Assembly (NCBI RefSeq): GCF_000024085.1
Contig: NC_013166.1
Coordinates: 620,001 to 684,000, forward strand
Source: Kangiella koreensis DSM 16069
Lineage (GTDB): Bacteria > Pseudomonadota > Gammaproteobacteria > Enterobacterales > Kangiellaceae
Length of the DNA stretch: 64,000 nt
Reading direction: 5' to 3'
In this document: positions 36,608-46,289 of the stretch, in pieces
Numbering within the stretch: the stretch's first letter is position 1
How the letters are laid out: every line of letters begins with the position of its first letter
Program-made: the position numbers and the translations under genes
Notes under the pieces: model-generated
Told to the model about the DNA's origin: nothing
Databases searched by the model: none
Seen by the model: the letters and a program-made list of their open reading frames with translations, nothing else

Positions 36608-37123
36608 TTAGCCTTCTTCACTAAACTGCATATTATCGCGCAGGTAGCGAAACAGTTCGCGTTGGAATTTAGGGGCTTTATCAAGCTCCTTTTCTTTTTG
36701 CGCACTACGAACCATTTGACGTAGTTGTTGGCGGTCGAGGGTTGGCTCAAGTTGCAGTAGTTCGAAGGTGGCTGTGTCGCCTTCATTTATCAGACGGTCG
36801 CGCCATTGTTCTAGCAGGTGTTGTTTGCGTACTTCCAGTTGATGATACTGATCGGTTAATGCCAGCTCTGCTTTGATGCCATCTAAATCTTCGTCACGTA
36901 ATACTTTACCAATGTACTTTATTTGGCGTTTTCTGCCCGTATGGTGACTGATTTTACGACCTTCTTTAATGGCTTTAAGACAGTTTTCCGACAAAGGTAA
37001 CTTGTCCAGTAATGTCATGGGAATTTCCAATAGACGTTCACCAAGTTCGGTTATTTCAAGCAATTCTTTTTTGACTTGGGTTTTGGATTTTTCAGTGGAT
37101 TCTTGATCGTCTTGGTGTGTCAT
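36608..37123 (-). CDS. darP: Ribosome biogenesis factor DarP (YjgA, DUF615)
   Basis: 171 residues, highly charged and helical. Matches the DUF615/YjgA family: acts late in 50S assembly, binding near the peptidyl transferase region. Conserved features are LPLSENCLKAI, the RQIKYIGKVLR block and the C-terminal FRYLRDN. darP next to pmbA/tldE is conserved in many gammaproteobacteria; here a TonB receptor gene has come between them. Confidence 0.92.
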   Translation of the reverse strand: MTHQDDQESTEKSKTQVKKELLEITELGERLLEIPMTLLDKLPLSENCLKAIKEGRKISHHTGRKRQIKYIGKVLRDEDLDGIKAELALTDQYHQLEVRKQHLLEQWRDRLINEGDTATFELLQLEPTLDRQQLRQMVRSAQKEKELDKAPKFQRELFRYLRDNMQFSEEG

Positions 37124-37176
37124 AATTTTGTTATCGAGTGATTAGTTGCTGTTCGAATGGTTGCTTTAGGCTGTTG

Positions 37177-39285
37177 TCAAAATTGCAAACTTGCTTTGAT
37201 GAAGGCTATGGTTTTTGGGTCCCAAATTGTGCTGCTATCAAAGTAGGAGCTATCATTGATATTGTGCTGCAATACCAGAGATAAAGATAGCTCTTTATCA
37301 TCTATCGGGAAGCTATGGCTTATGCGAGCATCCCAGCGTTTGAAATCAGAGCGATTTTCCATATCTTGCAAATAATAAGCAGTGCTTACCTGAAGCTGCT
37401 CAGTTAGATGATGTTGGTACATCAAGGATAAGGTTTGCTTGGGCGCCTGATGGCGTAAGCTTCTTCCAGAGTCAACTTCAAGGTCCAGATAACTATAACT
37501 GAACCATAAACGGCTATCGCCGGTAAACTTATAATCAAGCTGTAAATCAAGCCCTTTGCTGGTATAGCTATTTGCATTTCTTGGGTCGTAACCATCTAAT
37601 CCAAATAACCCATCAATGGTATGATTTAATGTGTCATGAAAAACTTTTATGTCGAAGTTAAGTTCATTGCCTGCTCGATAGAACCAGCCAATTTCCCGAG
37701 AAAGGATGGTTTCAGGTCTCAGGTTACCCATGGCTTGTGGGGTCTGGTAGAAGGTTGCAAAATTGTCGCTGCCATTAACTGGTGTAGATAAGTTGCGTAA
37801 AATGTACTGGCGATGACCGCTTTCTTCATAAAAATCTGGGTTGCGTGTACCCTTAGCTAAAATAAACCGCCAGGATGAATGCCTACTAGCTAGATAATTT
37901 AAAGCAATTCTTGGTGAAAATTCACCGCCTACAAAGTCATCATGTTCATACATGCTACCAATATTAAGCAAAGCATTTTCAGTAAAGCGCCATTCAAGAT
38001 TCGCAAACAAGCGGTGAATATCGTTATGCAGTTTTCTATCAAAGAATGACTCACCCCGAATACTGTCCCGGCGCGAACTAAAGCCTGACACCAGGCGGGT
38101 CTCTGGGCTAAAGGTGTAAGTGTCCTGCAGCTCTATTTCCCACTTACTCTCATCAAAGTTCTGGTTTGCCGTACCGCAGGAAACGGTATTGCCGAGCTGC
38201 ATAAATCGAGCAATAACTTGTTGAGTGAGTAGGGCCGCTTCGGGCGTACCTGGGTTGGGTAGCGGTGAGCCGCTTGAAATAGCGGCAATAAGCTGTTCGG
38301 TATAAAGTGGATCAGAGTTATATAAAGCACCCAGTTCATTGGTCAGAAATATGGCTGGTGGACAGGTTTGCCACTCTTCATTAACCGAATCCTGACTGTA
38401 ATTAGCATTAAGTTTAATTTCATGTTCTTCAGTTAAATGGCGATCCCAAATTAGCTGAGCAAAACCATCATTAGTGGTTTTAGTATGAAATGGTTCTGTC
38501 TGATATACATCCAGTAGATCTTGATCCTCATCGGCCTGACTGTAGCCAAAGATAAATCGCCATTGCTCCTCGTGGGTTGGATTAAACACCATATCACCAC
38601 GGAAATAATCGGTTGCGTGGTCGTCATAGCGCTCAGTGCCATTGCGCTGTAGATCGAATCCATCATCACTATGGTGGCCGACAGTCATGCGGTAGCTGAA
38701 ATCTTCGGATTGGTTGGCTATTCGAACTGAACCATCGAGAATCCCCTTATTACCAACTGTGGCTGTGGCCTGGTTGCTGGCAACATCGGCCGGGTGTCGG
38801 CTGATGATGTTAATGACACCCAGGAACGAATTTGCTCCATAGGCGACAGTATTAGGTCCTCGAACCACTTCTATTCGTTCAACATCGTCAATGGAAAGCG
38901 ACATGCTGCCCCACAAAACACGCGACAGGGCGGGTTTAAAAACAGAACGACCATCGACCAATACTTGAAGGCGTCGCGAAAAATCGGTGTGTAGGCCATG
39001 AATACTGACTTCGGGGGTATTACCACTCACATAGCCCACATTCATTCCAGGAACCAGGCGCAGCGCTTCGACGATGTTACGTGCACCAGAAGCCTCAATT
39101 AATTCACGGTCAATGATAGTGACGGATGCTGGGGTCTCAGCCTGGGGCTGCTCCAATCGAGTTGCGGAGAGAATTGTGGGTAACTGATCATCGAATAAAT
39201 CAGTGTCGGTGGCAGGTTCAACGGCGTAACCATTTGCGGACAAGAGTAATGCGGAGATTGTCACTAGCAACTTCGATGGGGTCAT
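37177..39285 (-). CDS. TonB-dependent outer-membrane receptor, substrate unknown
   Basis: 702 residues. Sec signal peptide (cleavage near ANGYA), then a plug domain (~35-165) with the typical VTIIDRELIEASGARNIVEA and IEVVRGPNTVAYGANSFLGVI blocks. A 22-stranded barrel follows, ending in the C-terminal aromatic KASLQF. Probably transports a chelated metal, vitamin or other nutrient with TonB-ExbBD. It has no co-transcribed ABC transporter or siderophore gene, so the substrate cannot be assigned. One extracellular loop (~295-375) has two cysteines and a Pro/Gly-rich stretch. It is divergent from pmbA and inserted between darP and pmbA. Confidence 0.88.
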   Translation of the reverse strand: MTPSKLLVTISALLLSANGYAVEPATDTDLFDDQLPTILSATRLEQPQAETPASVTIIDRELIEASGARNIVEALRLVPGMNVGYVSGNTPEVSIHGLHTDFSRRLQVLVDGRSVFKPALSRVLWGSMSLSIDDVERIEVVRGPNTVAYGANSFLGVINIISRHPADVASNQATATVGNKGILDGSVRIANQSEDFSYRMTVGHHSDDGFDLQRNGTERYDDHATDYFRGDMVFNPTHEEQWRFIFGYSQADEDQDLLDVYQTEPFHTKTTNDGFAQLIWDRHLTEEHEIKLNANYSQDSVNEEWQTCPPAIFLTNELGALYNSDPLYTEQLIAAISSGSPLPNPGTPEAALLTQQVIARFMQLGNTVSCGTANQNFDESKWEIELQDTYTFSPETRLVSGFSSRRDSIRGESFFDRKLHNDIHRLFANLEWRFTENALLNIGSMYEHDDFVGGEFSPRIALNYLASRHSSWRFILAKGTRNPDFYEESGHRQYILRNLSTPVNGSDNFATFYQTPQAMGNLRPETILSREIGWFYRAGNELNFDIKVFHDTLNHTIDGLFGLDGYDPRNANSYTSKGLDLQLDYKFTGDSRLWFSYSYLDLEVDSGRSLRHQAPKQTLSLMYQHHLTEQLQVSTAYYLQDMENRSDFKRWDARISHSFPIDDKELSLSLVLQHNINDSSYFDSSTIWDPKTIAFIKASLQF

Positions 39286-39345
39286 GATTTAGCCATAAAA
39301 AAAACCAGTTCTCATTCTTTACAATCTAATATGTTAAGTCAAGTT

Positions 39346-39373
39346 TTGTCCTTACCCAACAAACACTTATAAT
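39346..39373 (+). promoter_or_regulatory. Putative pmbA promoter
   Basis: TTGTCC (39346-39351), 16-bp spacer, perfect TATAAT (39368-39373), about 33 bp upstream of the GTG start. Confidence 0.55.
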
Positions 39374-39406
39374 AGCCTTCTTTTCGACTTATTAGTGGAG
39401 TGCCGA

Positions 39407-40771
39407 GTGGCTGCTGACAATCATTTAACTTTAAAACAAATTGCTGGGCAACAGACTATGACCGAGCAGCAATTCCGCCTGATGGTACAGGTTGCCTTAC
39501 AGCAGGCCGCAGATGCTGGAGCAGACCAGTCCGAAATTTGGTGTTACAACACCATTGGTAACAGCATTGAGGTACGACAGGGAGAGCTCGAAACACTTGA
39601 GTTTAACCAGGATAGCCATTTCGGCATTAATGTGTATTTTGGCCAGCGCAAAGGTACTGTGTCAATTAACGACTTGACTGAAACGGCTGTACATAAAGGC
39701 GTGCAGGCGGCATGTGAGATTGCGGCATTTACTGAGCCGGATCCTTTTGCTGGGTTGGTTGATAAGGAGTTAATGGCCACTGAGTTTAAAGATTTGCAGT
39801 TGGATCACCCCAATGATCTGACTATTCCACAAATGGTTGAGTCGGCCAAAGCCTGCGAGGCTGTGGCCTTAAAGGACGCAAGAATCAAACAATCAGAAGG
39901 TGTCAGTAGCTATAACCATCGTTCGGTATCCTTATATGCTAATAGTTATGGGTTTATCGGGGCTAACCACACCACTCGATTTAGTTTGTCCAATTCTGTA
40001 ATCGCTGAAACTGACAATGGCATGATTCGCGATGGTTATTACACCATTGGGCGTGATGTGGCTGATTTGTTGAGCCCCGAAAACGTCGGTGAGCTGGCAG
40101 CTGAGCGGGTTATCAATAAGCTTAAGCAGGGCAAAATCCCATCGGGTAATTATCCTGTTATTTTTAATGCGGAACTGGCTCGTGGACTTTGGTCTCACAT
40201 GCTGTCTGCACTTAAAGGTGCGGCTTTATATCAAAGAGCATCTTTTTTACTGGATAAAAGAAATCAGCTAATCCTGCCTGAATTTGTTCAAATTGAAGAA
40301 GATCCATTTTTACTCAAGGGTTTCGGCAGTGGTAACTATGATAGCGATGGCGTCGCGACCAGGAAACGGGATATCGTGGTGGATGGTGTCTTAAAGGACT
40401 ATTTCCTGAGTGGCTACTCAGCGCGCCGTTTAGGCTTACAGACCACAGGTAACGCAGGTGGTATTCACAATATTATTATCAAGTCTATGGATGTTTCCTT
40501 GCAGGACACGATGAAGCAACTGGGATCGGGATTATTGCTGACTGAAGTGATGGGGCAGGGCGTGAATACGGTCACCGGTAATTATTCTCGTGGAGCCAGC
40601 GGTTTTTGGTTTGAAAATGGTGAAATCCAGTTTTTTGCGCAAGAGTTAACTATTGCCGGTAACCTCGAGACAATGTTCAAAAATATTGTGGCGATTAGCA
40701 ATGATGTAGATGACCGTTCGAGTATTTTGACTGGATCCGTTGCTATAGAAGGAATGATGGTTGCTAGCTAG
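39407..40771 (+). CDS. pmbA: Metalloprotease subunit TldE/PmbA
   Basis: 454 residues from GTG 39407, chosen because GGAG lies six bases upstream; GTG 39395 lies two bases ahead of that site and so has no ribosome site of its own. Partner of TldD in a heterodimeric protease; the TldE subunit lacks the HExxxH metal site, and none is seen here. Family landmarks: SIEVRQGELETLEF, the DGVATRKRDIVVDGVLKDYFL block, TTGNAGGIHN and the C-terminal SILTGSVAIEGMMVA. Confidence 0.94.
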   Translation: MAADNHLTLKQIAGQQTMTEQQFRLMVQVALQQAADAGADQSEIWCYNTIGNSIEVRQGELETLEFNQDSHFGINVYFGQRKGTVSINDLTETAVHKGVQAACEIAAFTEPDPFAGLVDKELMATEFKDLQLDHPNDLTIPQMVESAKACEAVALKDARIKQSEGVSSYNHRSVSLYANSYGFIGANHTTRFSLSNSVIAETDNGMIRDGYYTIGRDVADLLSPENVGELAAERVINKLKQGKIPSGNYPVIFNAELARGLWSHMLSALKGAALYQRASFLLDKRNQLILPEFVQIEEDPFLLKGFGSGNYDSDGVATRKRDIVVDGVLKDYFLSGYSARRLGLQTTGNAGGIHNIIIKSMDVSLQDTMKQLGSGLLLTEVMGQGVNTVTGNYSRGASGFWFENGEIQFFAQELTIAGNLETMFKNIVAISNDVDDRSSILTGSVAIEGMMVAS

Positions 40772-40800
40772 TGACATGCTAGCCATCAGGAACAGAGCAG

Positions 40801-42180
40801 TTAAGCAAAAAACAGGGTCGCTAAACCGAGCAGGGCGAAGAAGCCGGCAACGTCAGTTACAGTGGTAAGTACCACCCCACCAGCAATGGCTGGGTCTATA
40901 TTGATTTTCTTTAAAAACAGTGGCAATACAGCGCCACTGACTACACCGGTGACCAGATTGAACAGCATGGCGCCGCCAATGGTAATGGCTAAATGGAGGT
41001 GGTTAATTCCTGATTCTTTATAGTAGGAGTAGCCGTAAACTAAGGCAGCAATCACTAGCGCCCACAAGATGCCGTTGATAATACTGACCGCTAATTCTTT
41101 CTTTAACAGGTAGCCTTTATTGCCTTCTCCAATATGGCCCAGTGACATACCACGAATAACTAGAGTCAGGGTTTGAGTTCCTGCGATACCGCCCATGCTG
41201 GGAACGATGGGCAGGAGAACGGCCAATAGGGTTACCTGGGCAATGGTCTTTTCAAATAGACCAATCACCAACGCTGCGAGAATTACAGTGAGCAGGTTGA
41301 TACCAAGCCAAATAGCACGTTTTTTTGCTGTGGCGGCGATTTTACCAAAGGTATCTTCTAGCTCATCCAGGCCCGCCATCGACATTAAGGAGTGATCGGC
41401 TTCTTCACGGATAACATCAACTACGTCATCAATGGTGATACGGCCCAGTAAACGGCCATTCTCATCCAGTACCGGTGCTGAAACCAAATCGTGACGCTCG
41501 AATATTTGAGCCACTTCAGTTTCAGGCATATCAACCGGAATGGTAAAGGTTTCGCGATCAACAATTTGAGTAATGGGTGTATCAGGATCACAGGTCAAAA
41601 TAGCGCTGATCGGTACTGATCCAACTAACACATCGCGCGAGTCGACCACATACAAGTGGTCAGTATTGGGTGGCATGTTGCCACGAATTCTTAAATAGCG
41701 AAGCACTACTTCCACCGAAACCCGAGGTCGGATCATGATGGTGTCGATGTTCATTAAGCCACCAGCCGAATCCTCAGGATAGGAAAGGGCATGCTCAATC
41801 TGGGCTCGATTCTGCTCGTCCAAGAGACGAAGAACCTGGTTACTAATGTTCTGCGATAGGTCGCCGAGAATATCTACAACATCATCGGTATCCAGATCAG
41901 CCAGCGCATTAGCCAGCTCCTGTGGCTGCATCTGCTCAATGAAAGTCTGACGGATTTCATCATTAAGGTGTTGTAGAACGTCACCTTCGCGTTCTTTATC
42001 CAGCAATTGCCAGATAACATTACGAACGCGGGGCGGTGTTGATTCAAGAAGGTGTGCGATATCTGCTGAGCGTAATTCCTCAAGCAGATTTCTAACAGGA
42101 ATAAGATGCCCACTGTCCAGCGCATTATTTAAGAGCTGAAGCTGTTCCTGACGTGTTTGAGTTGCTTGTGTCTCCGCCAT
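40801..42180 (-). CDS. mgtE: Magnesium transporter MgtE
   Basis: 459 residues. N-terminal helical MgtE_N superhelix (to ~135), two CBS domains (~140-265) that sense cytosolic magnesium and gate the pore, a long plug helix, and five transmembrane helices (~285-455) with conserved PMVGG-like VPSMGGIAGTQTL and the final segment. It is the last gene of the minus-strand run after rapZ, with a 75-bp gap. It converges on pmbA. Confidence 0.95.
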   Translation of the reverse strand: MAETQATQTRQEQLQLLNNALDSGHLIPVRNLLEELRSADIAHLLESTPPRVRNVIWQLLDKEREGDVLQHLNDEIRQTFIEQMQPQELANALADLDTDDVVDILGDLSQNISNQVLRLLDEQNRAQIEHALSYPEDSAGGLMNIDTIMIRPRVSVEVVLRYLRIRGNMPPNTDHLYVVDSRDVLVGSVPISAILTCDPDTPITQIVDRETFTIPVDMPETEVAQIFERHDLVSAPVLDENGRLLGRITIDDVVDVIREEADHSLMSMAGLDELEDTFGKIAATAKKRAIWLGINLLTVILAALVIGLFEKTIAQVTLLAVLLPIVPSMGGIAGTQTLTLVIRGMSLGHIGEGNKGYLLKKELAVSIINGILWALVIAALVYGYSYYKESGINHLHLAITIGGAMLFNLVTGVVSGAVLPLFLKKINIDPAIAGGVVLTTVTDVAGFFALLGLATLFFA

Positions 42181-42255
42181 AGGTGCATCTTACTGGTTGA
42201 TTTTGCTAGTATTCTAACGCAGATTTACTATCGCTGGCTATGACACTTGTAGAAT

Positions 42256-43107
42256 TTACAAATTTTTATCGAGCTGTCGGTGTTCGATTGAAATATTGGG
42301 GTAAAGAAGCTTCAGAGCCTTGGCTAGTGTTTCCACCATATAAACTGAACGGTGACGACCACCGGTGCAGCCAATCGCGCAGGTAAAGTAACTGCGGTCC
42401 TGTTTGCTGAACTCGGGAATCCAGGTGGAAAAGAAAACTTTTAGCTGCCAGGTGTATTCCATCACAATAGAGCTTTGCTCAAGAAACTGCTGGATAGGTT
42501 GGTCTTTGCCAGTGAAATCTCTCAGCTCTGGATCCCAATAGGGATTGGGTAAGCAGCGCACATCAAATACAAAGTCGGCATCTTTAGGCGCACCATGCTT
42601 AAACCCAAAAGAGACCAGACGGATATCCATCGATTGACCTTTGTCACCGCTAACCCTGTCACGCAATCGCTCACGTAATTCATGAGGTGAAAGTTCTGAA
42701 GTATTAATTACAAGATCAGCTGAGGCGCGTACTGGTTCAAGCAGTTTTCTTTCTTCTTTAATAGCATCACGAAGGGAAAGGCCACGACTGGTTAGTGGGT
42801 GGCGGCGACGTGTTTCGCTGAAGCGCTTCAATAATATACTTTCATCTGCATCAAGGAATAATGTTTTAGCCTGCGGTGCTTCTATTTTTATGTTGCTTAT
42901 TTCTTCAGAAAAATGCTCAAGGTCATGGCGATTGCGAGCATCAACTCCAATCGCAATATCCTCATTGCGCAGAATATGATCATTAATGACGTTTAGAGTT
43001 AAGCTCAAGGGCAAGTTATCGATACAGTAATATCCCATATCCTCCAGTGCCTTTAGAGCAACAGACTTCCCCGAGCCTGAACGGCCGCTGACTATCAATA
43101 ATTTCAT
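42256..43107 (-). CDS. rapZ: RNase adapter protein RapZ (YhbJ)
   Basis: 283 residues. Walker A GRSGSGKS is at 8-15. The C-terminal domain contains GCTGGRHRSVYMVE, which binds glucosamine-6-phosphate and RNA in E. coli. RapZ presents the sRNA GlmZ to RNase E and so controls glucosamine-6-phosphate synthesis. The start overlaps the ptsN stop by 4 bases. Normally ptsO (NPr) follows; here mgtE does. Confidence 0.95.
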   Translation of the reverse strand: MKLLIVSGRSGSGKSVALKALEDMGYYCIDNLPLSLTLNVINDHILRNEDIAIGVDARNRHDLEHFSEEISNIKIEAPQAKTLFLDADESILLKRFSETRRRHPLTSRGLSLRDAIKEERKLLEPVRASADLVINTSELSPHELRERLRDRVSGDKGQSMDIRLVSFGFKHGAPKDADFVFDVRCLPNPYWDPELRDFTGKDQPIQQFLEQSSIVMEYTWQLKVFFSTWIPEFSKQDRSYFTCAIGCTGGRHRSVYMVETLAKALKLLYPNISIEHRQLDKNL

Positions 43108-43613
43108 GTGCTAACTTCTTTCTCTTTGTCTTTCTCTTTGTCTTTCTGTTTGGTGTTTTTGGCTATAGCAGACTCTATAATCTCATATAAAGCCTGATTA
43201 TTGTGAGCATGGCGTATTTGAGCACATACCATATTATCTTTCAAAACTTCAATTAATCCATCTAGTCCCTCTAACTCCTGAAAGTTAAAATCTTTCGGAA
43301 CAATTAAAGCAAAAATGATATCAACGGGTTCCTGATCGGGTGCGTCAAACACGGTTGCCTGATCGAGAGTGATAAAGGCTGCTACTGGAACTTCGCACTC
43401 TTTAAGTCGACCGTGCGGTAAGGCAACACCATTACCTATTGCCGTTGTGCCGAGTTGTTCTCTAGCAAACAGTGCTTTTAATAACAGGAATGGTTCGAAT
43501 TGTGAGTTGTTCTCTGCAAAAAGGTTAGCGATAAATTGTAACGCTTTTTTTCGGCTTGTAGCTTGCGCCCCGAGCACACAAAGCTCGGGGGCAATAACAT
43601 TTTCAATATGCAT
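43104..43613 (-). CDS. ptsN: PTS-Ntr regulatory component EIIA-Ntr
   Basis: 169 residues. Phosphoacceptor of the nitrogen-related PTS, regulating potassium uptake and stress responses. The phosphorylated histidine is His67 in NGVALPHGR. The C-terminus ends in a low-complexity Lys/Asp/Glu tail encoded by a 12-bp tandem repeat. It lies 4 bp after hpf and overlaps rapZ. Confidence 0.95.
   Translation of the reverse strand: MHIENVIAPELCVLGAQATSRKKALQFIANLFAENNSQFEPFLLLKALFAREQLGTTAIGNGVALPHGRLKECEVPVAAFITLDQATVFDAPDQEPVDIIFALIVPKDFNFQELEGLDGLIEVLKDNMVCAQIRHAHNNQALYEIIESAIAKNTKQKDKEKDKEKEVST
43117..43148. repeat. 12-bp tandem repeat at the 3' end of ptsN
   Basis: TCTTTCTCTTTG repeated about 2.7 times on the plus strand. 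It encodes the KDKE repeat tail of EIIA-Ntr just before the overlap with rapZ. Copy-number change by whole units would keep the frame. Confidence 0.8.
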
Positions 43614-43617
43614 AAGG

Positions 43618-43905
43618 TTAATGACGCGTCATCTTTTCCTTATGTTTTATCACTTGTCTATCCAGTTTATCAATCAATAAATCAATCGCGGCATACATAT
43701 CCTCTGACTCACTGTTGGCAAAAATCTCTCCTCCGTTTACATGTAAGGTCGCTTCAGCAATTTGGCGAACCTTTTCGACACTGAGTGTCACGTAAACATT
43801 ATTAATATGATCAAAGTGACGCTCTAATTTTGCGAATTTTTCGTCTACGAAATCTCTTAAGGCATCAGTGATATCAAGGTGACGACCAGTTAGATTGATT
43901 TGCAT
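43618..43905 (-). CDS. hpf: Ribosome hibernation promoting factor, short form
   Basis: 95 residues. Binds the 30S decoding centre and promotes 100S dimer formation in stationary phase. Begins MQINLTGRHLDITDALRDFV, the family start, with the HVNGGEIFANSESEDMY block. It lacks the long C-terminal dimerisation domain, so it is the gammaproteobacterial short HPF. Lies between rpoN and ptsN as usual. Confidence 0.95.
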   Translation of the reverse strand: MQINLTGRHLDITDALRDFVDEKFAKLERHFDHINNVYVTLSVEKVRQIAEATLHVNGGEIFANSESEDMYAAIDLLIDKLDRQVIKHKEKMTRH

Positions 43906-43931
43906 AAGAATTATTCCTTCTATCGAATAGT

Positions 43932-45419
43932 TTAAGAATTTGTGAATAACTTGCGTTGACCTGAAGGTAGAATATTCAAGGCTTCGCGGTATTTTGCAAC
44001 CGTTCTCCGCGCTATCGCAATTCCTTCTTCTTGTAACATCTTGGCAAGCTCTATATCACTCAAAGGTTTGCGGGAAGGTTCCGCTTTAACGTATTGTTTG
44101 ATTTTGTTTTTTATTGCTTTCGATGACCATTCACCTCCTTGGGTTGATGGAACTGCATTAGAAAAGAAGTATTTCAACTCATAGATGCCATTCGGCGACT
44201 GTAGAAATTTATCGCTACAAGCGCGCGAAATGGTTGATTCATGCAACTTGAGATCCTCAGCCAGATCTTTTAATCGCATTGGTCTTAATGCTGACTCGCC
44301 GCAATCAAAAAAGTTCTGTTGGTGTTGCACAATCCAGTCAGCTACTCGTTTTAGGGTATCATTTCGTGCTTCGATACTTTGCATGAACCAGCGTGCCCGT
44401 TGAAGATTTTGCTGTAAATAGTGCTTATCGCAGGTTTTGTTAGACTGGCGAAGAGCCTGTGCATACTGATGATTAATATCCAGTTGTGGGGCATTGTTAC
44501 TTGCTAATTGCGCAAGCCAGCTACCCTGAAGGTTGTAAACCAGAATATCAGGGCGAATATATTCAGTGACCTCACCAATGTACTGATGGTTAGGTTTGCT
44601 CCTGAGGCACTGAATCACTGATAAAGCATCATCCATTTCTTGCTGAGTAAGAGAAAGGCGTTTTATCAGTTTTGAGTAATGATGCTTGCACAAGTAGTCA
44701 AAATGATGATGAACCAATCTTTGAGCTAGCTCAAGAGCTGACTCAAGAGCTGACTGTTGCGGGTTGCTCGTATTGTTAATGGCTAATTGAAGCTGTAACA
44801 GTAAAAACTGTTGCAGGTTAGAGCTTGCGCATCCGAGTGGTTCGAGTTGTTGAACTTGATGGATGACCGCTTCAACTTCATCTGGATCAAACCGATGCTC
44901 AAAGTCTTGTTTGATCTGCTCTATAATTTCCTGATGGGAAACGGTTAAAAATCCAGCATCATCGATATTCTCAATGACGTAGTATGCAATCTCCATATCG
45001 GCTCGACTTAATGATGACATCTGTATTTGCCATTCAAGGTGTTCACGTAAACCAATGCTTTCCTGGAACTGGTTCTCAAGATTACTCTCACCATCATTAT
45101 GGATTGAGTAAGTCGAGTGATGTTGACCTGAATCAATGTGCCGTAAGTTAGCCAGCGATCCAATATTGTTGGTGTCTCGGTTATTCGGAAATACTGTTGG
45201 CAAGGGAGAAACATCAAGCTCTGAATTCGAAACTGAGCTCGCAGCTTCCGGTTCACAGTAACTATCATCAAGGAGGGTCAAAAGTGGGTTATTATCGAGC
45301 TGATATTGGATCTCTTGCTGTAACGCCAACTGGGAGAGTTGTAACAGTTTAATGGACTGTTGTAACTGAGGATTCAGTTTCAGTTGTTGGCTAAGACTTA
45401 ACTGGAGATTTGGATTCAT
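43932..45419 (-). CDS. rpoN: RNA polymerase sigma-54 factor
   Basis: 495 residues. N-terminal Gln/Leu-rich activator-interaction region I (LSLSQQLKLNPQLQQSIKLL), an acidic Ser-rich linker, the core-binding domain, the HTH, and the RpoN box ARRTVAKYRE near the C-terminus. It reads promoters of GG-N10-GC type with enhancer-binding activators. Located between lptB and hpf with ~145 bp before it, so it may have its own promoter as well as readthrough. Confidence 0.97.
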   Translation of the reverse strand: MNPNLQLSLSQQLKLNPQLQQSIKLLQLSQLALQQEIQYQLDNNPLLTLLDDSYCEPEAASSVSNSELDVSPLPTVFPNNRDTNNIGSLANLRHIDSGQHHSTYSIHNDGESNLENQFQESIGLREHLEWQIQMSSLSRADMEIAYYVIENIDDAGFLTVSHQEIIEQIKQDFEHRFDPDEVEAVIHQVQQLEPLGCASSNLQQFLLLQLQLAINNTSNPQQSALESALELAQRLVHHHFDYLCKHHYSKLIKRLSLTQQEMDDALSVIQCLRSKPNHQYIGEVTEYIRPDILVYNLQGSWLAQLASNNAPQLDINHQYAQALRQSNKTCDKHYLQQNLQRARWFMQSIEARNDTLKRVADWIVQHQQNFFDCGESALRPMRLKDLAEDLKLHESTISRACSDKFLQSPNGIYELKYFFSNAVPSTQGGEWSSKAIKNKIKQYVKAEPSRKPLSDIELAKMLQEEGIAIARRTVAKYREALNILPSGQRKLFTNS

Positions 45420-45563
45420 TGAAGTAAGTTTACCAATCTTTGCCTTTTAAAATGTCCTTTAACTACAAATTACTCCTAGTGGACTTTTGTTGCAAGGGCT
45501 TATTAGTTTTCTGCGAATCGGTAAACGCTATTTCAAGAGGTTATGGAAGGTTAGCCATGAAAA

Positions 45564-46289
45564 CTACATCTTGAAATGCTCTCCTAAATATCGCTTCTTG
45601 ACCAGTTCATTGGTTAACACTTCGGCTGGGGTTCCAGAGGCAATGATGTTACCGCTATCAACGATGTAAGCCTGCTCACAAACATCCAGTGTTTCACGCA
45701 CATTGTGGTCTGTGATTAACACGCCTATGCCACGTTCTTTAAGCTGAATGATGATGGTTTTGATATCCAGCACTGAAATAGGGTCGACACCAGCAAATGG
45801 CTCATCCAGCAAAATAAATTTAGGGTCGTTAGCTAAAGCTCTGGCGATTTCGACACGACGACGTTCACCGCCGGATAGGCTCATGCCATGACTTAAACGA
45901 ATATGCTCAATATGGAATTCTGACAGTAACTGATCCAGCTTTTCTTCGCGTTGTTTGCTGTCCAAGTCTTTGCGCAGCTGTAAAATGGCCATGATATTGT
46001 CTTCTACTGACAACTTTCGGAAGATAGAAGCTTCCTGTGGTAAGTAGCCAAGACCTTTTTTGGCGCGGGTGTGCATAGGATCGGTAGTGATATTGTCTTC
46101 ACCGAGAAAAATCTGCCCGCCATCAGATGGAACCAGACCAACGATCATGTAGAACGAGGTGGTTTTACCGGCGCCATTCGGACCCAGTAAGCCGACTATC
46201 TGCCCCTGATTCACTTCAAGCGACACATTTTCAACGACTTTTCGTTCTTTGTAGCTTTTGGCCAGGCGTCTGGCTTGTAGCGAAATCAT
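45564..46289 (-). CDS. lptB: LPS export ABC ATPase LptB
   Basis: 241 residues. Walker A GPNGAGKT (36-43), signature [15 protein letters not shown], Walker [14 protein letters not shown] and the switch His in TDHNV. It powers extraction of LPS from the inner membrane with LptFG. Its start overlaps the lptA stop by one base. Confidence 0.97.
   Translation of the reverse strand: MISLQARRLAKSYKERKVVENVSLEVNQGQIVGLLGPNGAGKTTSFYMIVGLVPSDGGQIFLGEDNITTDPMHTRAKKGLGYLPQEASIFRKLSVEDNIMAILQLRKDLDSKQREEKLDQLLSEFHIEHIRLSHGMSLSGGERRRVEIARALANDPKFILLDEPFAGVDPISVLDIKTIIIQLKERGIGVLITDHNVRETLDVCEQAYIVDSGNIIASGTPAEVLTNELVKKRYLGEHFKM

Noticed and set aside
39286..39345. Fur box upstream of the TonB receptor
   Set aside because: Only a short AATGAGAA-like half site; no 19-bp match to the consensus.
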